Shown here piece after piece: positions 7,523-14,637 of a DNA stretch of 64,000 nucleotides. The DNA is from Synechococcus sp. PCC 6312 (GTDB lineage: Bacteria > Cyanobacteriota > Cyanobacteriia > Thermosynechococcales > Thermosynechococcaceae). The notes below the pieces were generated by a model. It saw only the letters and a list, made by a program, of their open reading frames with translations. It did no database searches and was not told the DNA's origin. A program made the translations under genes and the position numbers. The stretch spans positions 1,675,501 to 1,739,500 of the forward strand of contig NC_019680.1 in the NCBI RefSeq assembly GCF_000316685.1, written 5' to 3'. Every line of letters begins with the position of its first letter. Position 1 is the first letter of the stretch.

Positions 7523-8662
7523 TGTTTCTACCCTTAAGTTTCAGTAAAAGTTGAATCAAGTCTTCGTTGGTGAGTCGGTCAAATCTACCTTCCCGAATGA
7601 TGATGTTCTCCACCCATCCATGATGTTGAACCATGTAGTTCAGAGCCTCTTTCTTCGACCATCCAAGCTTTTTAAGTTCTAGAGAAATTTGTATTTGAAG
7701 CTCACTTATATCCAAGGAATTATCATTGTTATCTGCATTTAGATACATATTATTTCCTTGTTGAAATTTGTTTTGCCTACGCCTTTTTTCCTCGTTTAAC
7801 CAGTCATTTGCGCGAGCTTCTAGCGCATCAGTATCTTGCATTTTTTCTCGTTTTATGATGTAGATAACCGCATCACCGCGAGTATGCTCACCGCCTATTT
7901 TGTCCAGGGTCTTGCGGATAAATTCAACAAATTCCTCTTTCAGGCCTTCGATACCATACCCACTTCGCCACACGGGTAGGATAGCTGCTTCAAATTGCCC
8001 CTCAAACCGTCTGTAATAGTCTGGGCGACCAAACAGACGGGCTTCATCACTTGCAGTGCATACAGGCAAATTTTGAACCAAATCTGAGCATTTTTGGTCT
8101 GGGGTATTATCCGGTTTTTGGAGGGAGTTTTTTGCTTCAACTTCCTCGTCCTCACGCGCACACGCACGGGAATAAAAATCTGCGTGTGTGTTATGTAGAT
8201 CTAAATTCTTAGTATTTAGATCTATATTTAAATTCTTTAGATCTATATTTTTTTCGTTAAATTTTGGTAAATCTGCTTCAATCGCTTGCACTGTAAGGCT
8301 TCTAGTGTTTTTGGACTTGTTTTTGTCTTGAATTTCCTTCGGTTCATCAGATTTGATTTCTGTATTTTCTGTTTTCTGAAGTGACAAAACTGGTAATTGA
8401 GGGACAAAACTGGTAATTCAGGGTCAGATTTGGTGTGTATTGTTGGAACAGCCTCAATGAGTGTCTCTCGATTTACTTGGATCAGGTTTAGGATTTTAAG
8501 TTCTTTGATAATGCGTTTTACGTTTCGCTCTGATGTTTGAATAGTTTTGCTAATTTCCTCAGCGCTGCTACTTTTAAGCAACTGAATTGCGATCAATACT
8601 TGGAGTTGACTTGGTGTTAATTGCTGTGACCAAGCAGCAAATTCGGATAGAGTTAGTTCCAT
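7503..8662 (-). pseudogene. Winged-helix replication- or partition-like protein split by a 20-bp duplication
   Basis: The first part (8662-8243 frame) begins MELTLSEFAAWSQQ and holds a winged helix around AEEISKTIQTSERNVKRII (about residues 33-52). The second part (frame ending at 7503) holds a Lys/Asn/Asp-rich linker and a helical domain with RPDYYRRFEGQFEAAI, ending in a UBA-like LGWSKKEALNYMVQHHGWV. A tandem 20-bp repeat at 8383-8418 separates the frames. With one copy the sequence reads PELPVLSLQKTENTEI without interruption and gives a 379-residue protein. The stand-alone downstream frame would need a TTG start at 8385-8387. The layout (N-terminal winged helix, long linker, charged C-terminal domain) suggests an element replication or regulatory protein. 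Confidence 0.7.
8383..8418. repeat. 20-bp tandem duplication that breaks a reading frame
   Basis: The 16-base sequence gacaaaactggtaatt occurs at 8383-8398 and again at 8403-8418, a period of 20 bp. Since 20 is not a multiple of 3, the second copy shifts the frame of the winged-helix gene. Deleting one unit restores a single open frame. Confidence 0.85.
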
Positions 8663-8916
8663 TGGATTTCTTTTAGTTCTTGAATTGCAAGGTTGATGTC
8701 GTCCATAGATAAACCTGTTCTCACAGCAATTTCATTGATGCTTGCCTTCTCTTGTAGTCCTTTGGCAACAACTCGGAGAATAATTGCTTCCTCGATTAGG
8801 TCTGAGGCATAGTGCTGTTCGTCTGCGGCCATTAACTGGAGGAGTCGCTTTACTTGCGGTGTCATCCGAATCGTGACGTTTTTTCTCTCTGCGCGGTCTT
8901 CGATGCTGGCGATCAC
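8653..8916 (-). CDS. Ribbon-helix-helix-like regulator (87 aa)
   Basis: The N-terminal NVTIRMTPQVKRLLQLMA (about residues 13-30) looks like the strand and first helix of a ribbon-helix-helix (CopG/MetJ-type) domain. A second helical part follows with NEIAVRTGLSMDDINLAI, which may be a helix-turn-helix. It is the first gene of the minus-strand cassette and overlaps the next gene by 10 bp. It is divergent from the XRE regulator across about 110 bp, so it probably controls the cassette. Confidence 0.6.
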   Translation of the reverse strand: MIASIEDRAERKNVTIRMTPQVKRLLQLMAADEQHYASDLIEEAIILRVVAKGLQEKASINEIAVRTGLSMDDINLAIQELKEIQWN

Positions 8917-9024
8917 ATTACTGGTCTTGCTTTATTAGTAAATCAATCTTAACTTATCACATAATCATTCTTGGTGATTCATTCCATGCCAAAATGAGGG
9001 TGTCTTGGTTTTGGTAAGACGGTC

Positions 9025-9363
9025 GTGGAGGACTTCGATATATTTAAGGCTCGCTTTTCTCTGATGATGGTTGAGATGCGTGGCACTATGACCCAGCGCG
9101 AGTTATCTCAGCTACTTGGGGTGAGTCAGTCTGCAATTCAGATGTGGGAGTCTCAGGGAAGTCTGCCATCCCTAGAGAATTTGGCTCGGATCGCCTCCTA
9201 TAGAAAAGAGACCACAGAATCCTTGGTTGCTTACTTGTTTGCTCGTCCCTTAGAGTCTCAAGCTACGACTGTGATGGAACAGGTATCCCAGATGTCTATG
9301 TTGGAGTTGGGCGAGCTAAGTCGGGCTATTTCGGATCGGATGTTTGCTCTACTCTCAAAGTGA
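9025..9363 (+). CDS. XRE-family helix-turn-helix regulator
   Basis: The HTH covers about residues 20-60: TQRELSQLLGVSQSAIQMWE followed by a Leu-rich helix. The C-terminal 45 residues are a helical dimerisation-like region. The frame opens with GTG at 9025 (VEDFDIFKARF) without a clear ribosome site; the downstream ATG ATG at 9064 is an alternative. It is divergent from the minus-strand island cassette, like a master repressor of a mobile element. Its last 9 bp overlap the convergent zinc-ribbon gene. Confidence 0.75.
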   Translation: MEDFDIFKARFSLMMVEMRGTMTQRELSQLLGVSQSAIQMWESQGSLPSLENLARIASYRKETTESLVAYLFARPLESQATTVMEQVSQMSMLELGELSRAISDRMFALLSK

Positions 9364-9687
9364 GTCATTCTTCCAGCCACAATGTTCACAGTCCCAATGA
9401 ATCCGGGCCGGTTCAGTCTGTGTTATCGGCATCTCGCAGTTTGGGCATCGTCCGGTAAATTGGGGATGCCATTCCAGTCGTTCTAATCGTTCTTCATAGC
9501 TTAATTCGGGTGGCTGGTAGATCAGTTCACCGTCGTAGTAGGCCGCCCCTTCAGGTTGCCAAAGTTCTTTTTGAAGACTTGTTTTAAAGTCAGAGCATGG
9601 GGTTTTGTTTCGCCCGCTTGAGTGGATCGCACGCACAAGGTAATAGGAGCGTGCATAATTTATACAAAAAGAGCAATTTTCAATCAT
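9355..9687 (-). CDS. Zinc-ribbon-like hypothetical protein
   Basis: The 110-residue protein has an N-terminal CSFC pair (residues 5-8) and a C-terminal four-Cys ribbon: CPNC (about 82-85) and CEHC (about 101-104). The first pair may belong to a second site. It is typical of small accessory proteins in cyanobacterial islands, but I cannot name the family. It is convergent with the XRE regulator and stands 56 bp from the end of umuC, so it may be co-transcribed with that operon. Confidence 0.55.
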   Translation of the reverse strand: MIENCSFCINYARSYYLVRAIHSSGRNKTPCSDFKTSLQKELWQPEGAAYYDGELIYQPPELSYEERLERLEWHPQFTGRCPNCEMPITQTEPARIHWDCEHCGWKNDSL

Positions 9688-9743
9688 TTTTCTAAAAAGT
9701 GACCACTTTAATCGTAGTGATAAAAATTAACCTTGAGTGTTGC

Positions 9744-10988
9744 TCAAAAGGATTGAATCGTCCATAACTCTTTCCATTGAGTTGTGTAATGGGGAGATCG
9801 TTGACTACGCCGCATTACCCAATGTTGCTTTATCCCTATAGCCCCGTAGCGCAGGGTATGCTGTCCAAACCGCTGATTGATTCGGTCAAGGGTCGCCATT
9901 AACGCCTCCTCTTTCTCGTCACAGGGAGCATCAAAGAAAGTGTGCTGAATAGCCTGGTGTGGGCTTAGCCCTTGGAGAATTACGCCCGCTTTCTTATAGG
10001 CTCGCCCGGCCTGGTACATAGACTCAGCACAGCGTAAGGCAACATCTAGTAACTTCCCGGTATGGTTGGTCGGCTTCAGCAGGGTCATACTCGCACTGGG
10101 TGATTCATAGTTCTCCTGAAACCGATTCGTCCTGGCAAACACAGTCACATGGGTTGTCATCAGTTCTTTGCTGCGAAGTTTTTCGGTGGCTCGGCTGATA
10201 TAGGTAGCAACGGCCTGTTTCAGTTCAGTTAATGTGGTAACTGGCTGACCAAAAGAACGAGACACAACCAAACTTTGTTGGGGATTGATCACCGACTCCA
10301 GAGGTAGGCAGGATTCTCCCCGCAACTCCCGGACAATCCGCTCCATGACCACATTAAATTTCTGGCGAATCATAGCCAAGTTTGCAGATTCTAGCTCGGC
10401 GGCATTGGTAATGTTGATAGTTCGTAAGCGTTGACCCCAGCGGGTTGAAATATCCCAGATGTCCTCCACAGACAGACTGGCTAATACTGAGTTGATTGCC
10501 GATGGAGACAATACCAAGACCCCACCGTTTTGTTTGGCGAGCTTGTTAGCAACCTTTGCTAACACCTTAGTTGGGGCAATGCCAATCGAAACGGGAATGC
10601 CTGTCCATTGCAGCACGGTTTCACGGATGGCCTGGCCCTGTTTCAACGGGTGAGCTTGAAACCCAGAGAAGTCGAGGAAGGCTTCATCAATCGAGTAAAC
10701 CTCCAGGCCTGGACACAGGTAGGTGAGGGTCTGCATTACCCGTTGGCTCATATCTCCATAGAGGGCATAGTTACTCCAAAAAACTTGAATGTTGTGTGCG
10801 GCTACAAGGTCTTTGATTTTGAAGAAGGGAGCCCCCATCGGTACACCCAAGGCTTTAACTTCCTGGGAGCGAGCCACTACACAGCCATCGTTATTCGATA
10901 AGACAACTACGGGCTGTCCTTGGAGCTTGGGTTTAAAGACCCGTTCACAGGAGACATAGAAATTGTTGCAGTCCACCAGGGCAAACAT
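9744..10988 (-). CDS. umuC: Error-prone DNA polymerase V subunit UmuC
   Basis: This 414-residue Y-family polymerase starts [18 protein letters not shown], the canonical UmuC N-terminus with the first catalytic Asp. Motif SIDEAFLDF (about residues 97-105) gives the other carboxylates. [22 protein letters not shown] and the little-finger region are present, and the C-terminal DUF4113-like end has [11 protein letters not shown]. With processed UmuD it performs translesion synthesis in the SOS response. The start codon touches the stop of the PIN toxin gene (TGA ATG), an arrangement that favours coupled translation. Length and motifs are normal, so it is probably functional. Confidence 0.95.
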   Translation of the reverse strand: MFALVDCNNFYVSCERVFKPKLQGQPVVVLSNNDGCVVARSQEVKALGVPMGAPFFKIKDLVAAHNIQVFWSNYALYGDMSQRVMQTLTYLCPGLEVYSIDEAFLDFSGFQAHPLKQGQAIRETVLQWTGIPVSIGIAPTKVLAKVANKLAKQNGGVLVLSPSAINSVLASLSVEDIWDISTRWGQRLRTINITNAAELESANLAMIRQKFNVVMERIVRELRGESCLPLESVINPQQSLVVSRSFGQPVTTLTELKQAVATYISRATEKLRSKELMTTHVTVFARTNRFQENYESPSASMTLLKPTNHTGKLLDVALRCAESMYQAGRAYKKAGVILQGLSPHQAIQHTFFDAPCDEKEEALMATLDRINQRFGQHTLRYGAIGIKQHWVMRRSQRSPHYTTQWKELWTIQSF

Positions 10989-11405
10989 TCAGGCTTCTCT
11001 TAGGTCTAGCCATTGGGTTAACGTCAGAATTGGAATGCCTTGGTAGGGGTTGAGAGTTAGTAAATCACGATCTCCTGTCAATAGCAGGGTGGCTTTTCCA
11101 CTCACTGCCAGTTCAAGATACATATCGTCCTTAGGGTCTGAACAGGCTTGAATCTGACAGTCAATGCTGACAATCTCGGCAGTCTGGACTACTTGAAAAA
11201 TAAACAACTGGCGTTCTAAAGGGGTAATGTAACGCGTAAATTTTGGGCGACTTAAGACCAGCTCCAATTCCGTGAGAGTGGCCTGGGAAAAGAGGAGAGT
11301 CCCACTCTGAATCACTTTATTCAAACCTTGCCGAGAGACACTGACCTTCGACAAAGCAGCACTGACGAGGATGTTGCAATCAACAACAAATCGTTCTGAA
11401 CTCAT
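10989..11405 (-). CDS. PIN-domain toxin (type II toxin-antitoxin)
   Basis: This 138-residue PIN domain has the first acidic residue in VVDCNILVSA, a central Glu in TLTELELVLSR, Asp residues in CSDPKDDMYLELA, and the last Asp in LLTGDRDLL. This pattern fits the PIN toxin group TIGR00305-like RNases. It overlaps the upstream antitoxin-like gene by 4 bp and abuts umuC directly. The toxin pair is embedded between umuD and umuC, so SOS induction would be expected to raise both. PIN toxins are Mg-dependent ribonucleases; the target is unknown. Confidence 0.85.
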   Translation of the reverse strand: MSSERFVVDCNILVSAALSKVSVSRQGLNKVIQSGTLLFSQATLTELELVLSRPKFTRYITPLERQLFIFQVVQTAEIVSIDCQIQACSDPKDDMYLELAVSGKATLLLTGDRDLLTLNPYQGIPILTLTQWLDLREA

Positions 11406-11626
11406 GCGTCTGGTTCTGCTAATATCTCAGCCAACAACTCAGGTGTTAACCCCCGTGCACCGGCCTGGTCACTCAGATAATCCATTAGGTGCAGCAGTAG
11501 TTGGGCGTTTTCTTCTTGCGGTTGTTGAAGGAGTAGCGTCAGTAGTACCTGAATCTGCTCCTGTTGAGAGACAGAAGCAGATTGATAAGCCTGGGCAACT
11601 TCTGGGCGAACTTTAATCTGGCTCAT
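11402..11626 (-). CDS. Antitoxin-like partner of the PIN toxin
   Basis: A 74-residue helical, Gln/Leu-rich protein beginning MSQIKVRPEVAQAYQSAS. The position directly upstream of a PIN gene with a 4-bp overlap, the small size and the acidic C-terminus (LAEILAEPDA) fit an antitoxin. I see no clear DNA-binding fold. It starts about 40 bp after umuD. Confidence 0.7.
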   Translation of the reverse strand: MSQIKVRPEVAQAYQSASVSQQEQIQVLLTLLLQQPQEENAQLLLHLMDYLSDQAGARGLTPELLAEILAEPDA

Positions 11627-11667
11627 AGGGATATAGACCTTGACGGCACTGTTTCATTCTGCTCAAT

Positions 11668-12228
11668 TCATAGGGCATGAATCACGTTAGTCACGACTCC
11701 CCAGACTTGAAAGGCACTGGCATCGGTAATTTCAATGTCAGGGTAGTTAGGATTCTCAGCTTGCAAGAATAACCGTTTACGCTTGCATTTTAATCGCTTG
11801 ACCGTTAGCTCCCCGTTCAACACCGCAATGACAATCTGCCCGTCCTTGGGTTCTAGGGAGCGGTCAACAATAATTACATCGCCGTCATGGATACCCACCC
11901 CAATCATTGAATCCCCAGACACCCTGGCCATGAAGGTTACGGCTGGATTTTTGATGAGATGTCGGTTCAGGTCTAAACGCTGCTCAATGTAGTCATCGGC
12001 TGGCGAGGGAAATCCGGCTGAGACAGGCATCTGATAGAGCGGCAACGCTAAAGTAGCTCCGAGTTGGGGGCGATATAACTCAGTGAGGGTCGTCCTAGGC
12101 TGTTGCTGCTCTAATAACTGGGGAATCTGCTGAATCACACTCAGAGGTAAACGAATCACCTCCGTGGGTTCGCCATACTTCCCCGTCCCTTTTGGTCGCC
12201 CCGCTCCGGGTCTTGCTCCGCCTTTCAT
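11668..12228 (-). CDS. umuD: UmuD-like S24 peptidase
   Basis: The C-terminal half is a LexA/UmuD (S24) serine protease: the nucleophile lies in ARVSGDSMIGVGI (about residues 100-112), the general-base Lys in GELTVKRL (about 141-147), and the Ala-Gly cleavage site in MPVSAGFPSP (about 66-75). The N-terminus (KGGARPGAGRPKGTGKYGEPT) is a basic GAGRPKG segment common in cyanobacterial UmuD and small DNA-binding proteins, making it longer (186 residues) than E. coli UmuD. RecA-stimulated self-cleavage would yield the active polymerase V accessory subunit. It is first in the umuD-antitoxin-toxin-umuC operon. Confidence 0.93.
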   Translation of the reverse strand: MKGGARPGAGRPKGTGKYGEPTEVIRLPLSVIQQIPQLLEQQQPRTTLTELYRPQLGATLALPLYQMPVSAGFPSPADDYIEQRLDLNRHLIKNPAVTFMARVSGDSMIGVGIHDGDVIIVDRSLEPKDGQIVIAVLNGELTVKRLKCKRKRLFLQAENPNYPDIEITDASAFQVWGVVTNVIHAL

Positions 12229-12380
12229 GATTAATGTACGAAATTCAAGGACATTATCTTAGCAAGTTCTAGAGTAGCGGGTGTCTCACAAGCCACCAGA
12301 CGAGGACTGTTAATGTTCCAGAGTTTGTTTTAGATTTTGTCTACTTCCGCTGCTTCAAATAAAAAGTCACTGCATTCATA

Positions 12381-12404
12381 AAATAGTTAATATGTTAACT
12401 ATTT
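12381..12404. promoter_or_regulatory. Palindromic operator upstream of MarR gene
   Basis: Arms AAATAGTTAA (12381-12390) and TTAACTATTT (12395-12404) are perfect inverted repeats around a 4-bp spacer. The site ends a few bases before the first possible start of the MarR-family gene. Size and position fit an autoregulatory MarR dimer site. Confidence 0.7.
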
Positions 12405-12407
12405 GAC

Positions 12408-12896
12408 TTGACAATAACTCTACCCACCATGCCTGATTCCTCTGCAAAAGCCGATTTTCTCCGGCAATGGCATTATGTCTTAGCACCTTACAACCTAGGG
12501 TACAAAGTCAAACTAGTATCCCAATTGATGTATCGAGATTTCTTAGATCGGCTGGAACCCTATGGGCTGACTCCATTTCATTACCTCGTTCTATGTTGCT
12601 TGTGGGAAGAGGATGGACTTTCAACATCTGGGATCGCCGATAAGCTTAAGCAACTTGGAGCAACACTAACCGGAGTCGTGGATCGGATGGAAGATCGCAA
12701 CCTCGTCTATCGAGAGCGTGATCCTGGAGATCGCCGTATTGTTCGCATTTGGTTGACCGAAGAAGGCAGGAAACTAATGCACGTCTTACCAGCAGTGGGT
12801 GCAGAAACCATTGAAAAAGCGACTGGCAGCATCCCAAAAGCCCAGCAGCAAGCCATTCTGGGGATTCTAGATCAGATGGTTCATAACCTTCTCTAG
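12408..12896 (+). CDS. MarR-family transcriptional regulator
   Basis: A typical MarR winged helix: LEPYGLTPFHYLVLCCLWEE, then the recognition region STSGIADKLKQLGATLTGVVDRME (about residues 75-100) and the wing RDPGDRRIVRIWLTEEGR. The frame opens with TTG at 12408 (162 residues); the ATG at 12429 (MPDSSAKADF) is more likely. The palindrome just upstream suggests autorepression. The next gene is a small membrane protein 140 bp downstream with a related A/T-rich palindrome before it, so that gene is the probable target. Confidence 0.88.
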   Translation: MTITLPTMPDSSAKADFLRQWHYVLAPYNLGYKVKLVSQLMYRDFLDRLEPYGLTPFHYLVLCCLWEEDGLSTSGIADKLKQLGATLTGVVDRMEDRNLVYRERDPGDRRIVRIWLTEEGRKLMHVLPAVGAETIEKATGSIPKAQQQAILGILDQMVHNLL

Positions 12897-12939
12897 CACT
12901 CTCAACGGCAGGCTATTGACGGGTCACAAATCACTTAAT

Positions 12940-12965
12940 ATATTAAATGTCAATATATTTAATAT
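12940..12965. promoter_or_regulatory. A/T-rich inverted repeat upstream of membrane protein gene
   Basis: Arms ATATTAAAT (12940-12948) and ATTTAATAT (12957-12965) are perfect inverted repeats, about 70 bp before the membrane protein start. The arms are not identical to the operator at 12381 but have the same size and A/T character, so MarR control is plausible. Confidence 0.5.
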
Positions 12966-13036
12966 TCTGAGCCGCTTAAACAAGTTCATGACTATTCAAG
13001 CGGATTGGAGTTGCTTGCACCAATTCAGGAGGGAAA

Positions 13037-13567
13037 ATGTCAAAACTAAGTGTCAGTCAAAAAAATTGGCTGTTGTCTGCCCATGTTGGATTCGCCGCTC
13101 TTTGGACTGGAGCCGTCTTGAGTATGTTCCTCTTATCGCTGAGAAATACAACATCAACTAACGCTGATGTACTAAACGCTCTCGATTCTGCCATCAATTT
13201 ACTGGATGACTGGATTGTAATTCCCTCAGCAATTGGTTCAGTTGTGACAGCAACGCTTCTTTGTTGGGTTACAAACTATGGGTTTACTAAGTTTTATTGG
13301 GTAATTACAAAATGGTTTATCACAACTGGATTAGTTGTATTTGGAACCTTCTGGTTATTTCCTTGGGGTAATACCGCCGAGAAACTCTCAGCACAGAATG
13401 GGCTGCAAGCCATTAGTAATCCAATGTATGAATTTGATGCAAAGGGTGTATTACTTGGAACTCTTATTCAGGCTCTCTGTCTCTTGGTCATCATTGGTAT
13501 TTCAGTCTTGAAGCCTTGGGGAAGACGACCAAATATAATGAAAAGCGAAGCTAGTAACAATAACTAG
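13037..13567 (+). CDS. Four-helix membrane protein, DUF2269-like
   Basis: Preceded by GGAGG at good spacing. Four hydrophobic segments lie at about residues 14-34 (AHVGFAALWTGAVLSMFLL), 55-75, 88-106 and 140-160. HVGFAALWTGAV resembles the first helix of DUF2269-type integral membrane proteins, in which His is conserved. It ends in a hydrophilic tail. It is probably regulated by the upstream MarR protein. The function of the family is unknown. Confidence 0.6.
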   Translation: MSKLSVSQKNWLLSAHVGFAALWTGAVLSMFLLSLRNTTSTNADVLNALDSAINLLDDWIVIPSAIGSVVTATLLCWVTNYGFTKFYWVITKWFITTGLVVFGTFWLFPWGNTAEKLSAQNGLQAISNPMYEFDAKGVLLGTLIQALCLLVIIGISVLKPWGRRPNIMKSEASNNN

Positions 13568-13724
13568 GATGGTGACGGCTATAGTAAATAGAGATGACTT
13601 GTGAGATGAGTAAAACCTAAAAATTCAACTTCATAAGCACCCTACTCATGAATGAATTCATGAGGTTCGCTGAAAGATTGCTTGACTTTCACCGTAATTC
13701 ATAGTTCTCAATACTCTTCAATTA

Positions 13725-14552
13725 TTAGCCAAATAGGGTGAGAGCAAGTTGCAGGGGAGGAGCTGGTCGAGATTGAATCTCTGAGGGTAATGGGGCTGGA
13801 TCAGGGTTAACCGCAGGACAATAGGCTTTATAGCTACAGCCCTTACAGTGAGTGCCTGTGCAGGGATTCCAATCTTGGTCAACGTGAAGCCTGAGTGCTA
13901 AGTCCTGAATCAGAAAACGAACCTTAGCTTGATGATTGTCAGTGACCGCAAAGCTAATGACATTTCCTGTCCGTAGAAACACCAGACTCACTTGCTTCAA
14001 GGATTGTTGGTAGTGTTGTCCTAGGGCTAAAGCATAAAGCCCCAACTGGACATCAACCGCATCTGGAGCAGGCACTTGGGGCGACTTCGCTGACTTGTAA
14101 TCTACTAAGGCCAAGCCGTCCTCAAACCAGTCCAAGCGGTCATAACGTCCTTTTAAACTAAATTCAATCCCGTCAAACAGGAGAGTGCCCTGAATCCGTC
14201 CTTCAACTGCCACTGGTTTACGCAGCATATCTGACTGGAGATACTCAGCATAGTAACGCTGGAGGATAATTTCCCCGTCTTGGTATTCGAAGGGAGTTAA
14301 CCGAGTTTTGTAGGGTTTCCATTGCACCATGACCCAAGACCAAGGCATCGGTTGACTATAAGACCAGTCACGGTAGAGAGTCGCAAGGGTCTGATGGAGT
14401 GCCCATCCCAAGCTCGCGGCTCTCTGTCCGATTGGGTTACTCATGTGCCGCTCATACTGAAAATAATAGGCTTGGGGACATCGTTGATAGGTTTGTAATC
14501 GAGATGCAGAGAGCGCATATCCCATTGTTGCTGTGCCTCTTAGATGCTCCAC
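13725..14552 (-). CDS. PD-(D/E)XK nuclease with four-Cys Fe-S motif (RecB/Cas4-like)
   Basis: SASRLQTYQRCPQAYYFQYE (about residues 15-34) carries the first Cys and the RecB-family start. The nuclease motif is formed by LKGRYDRLDWF (Asp) and ALVDYKSAK (D...YK, about 148-156), followed by QLGLYALAL. Three further Cys in CKGCSYKAYC close the molecule, as in AddB and Cas4 Fe-S clusters. No cas genes or repeat arrays are near. It lies between a MarR unit and recQ, so a repair or defence role is plausible. The ATG at 4 residues before the SASRLQ block (MGYAL) is the more likely start than the upstream ATG. Confidence 0.8.
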   Translation of the reverse strand: MEHLRGTATMGYALSASRLQTYQRCPQAYYFQYERHMSNPIGQRAASLGWALHQTLATLYRDWSYSQPMPWSWVMVQWKPYKTRLTPFEYQDGEIILQRYYAEYLQSDMLRKPVAVEGRIQGTLLFDGIEFSLKGRYDRLDWFEDGLALVDYKSAKSPQVPAPDAVDVQLGLYALALGQHYQQSLKQVSLVFLRTGNVISFAVTDNHQAKVRFLIQDLALRLHVDQDWNPCTGTHCKGCSYKAYCPAVNPDPAPLPSEIQSRPAPPLQLALTLFG

Positions 14553-14637
14553 CTGGGTACTTTGTTCAGAATAGCGAACTCAACTGATACTGCTATCAGT
14601 AGTAGTCAACAGAGTTTCACCAAATTGAGTCTGGTTG

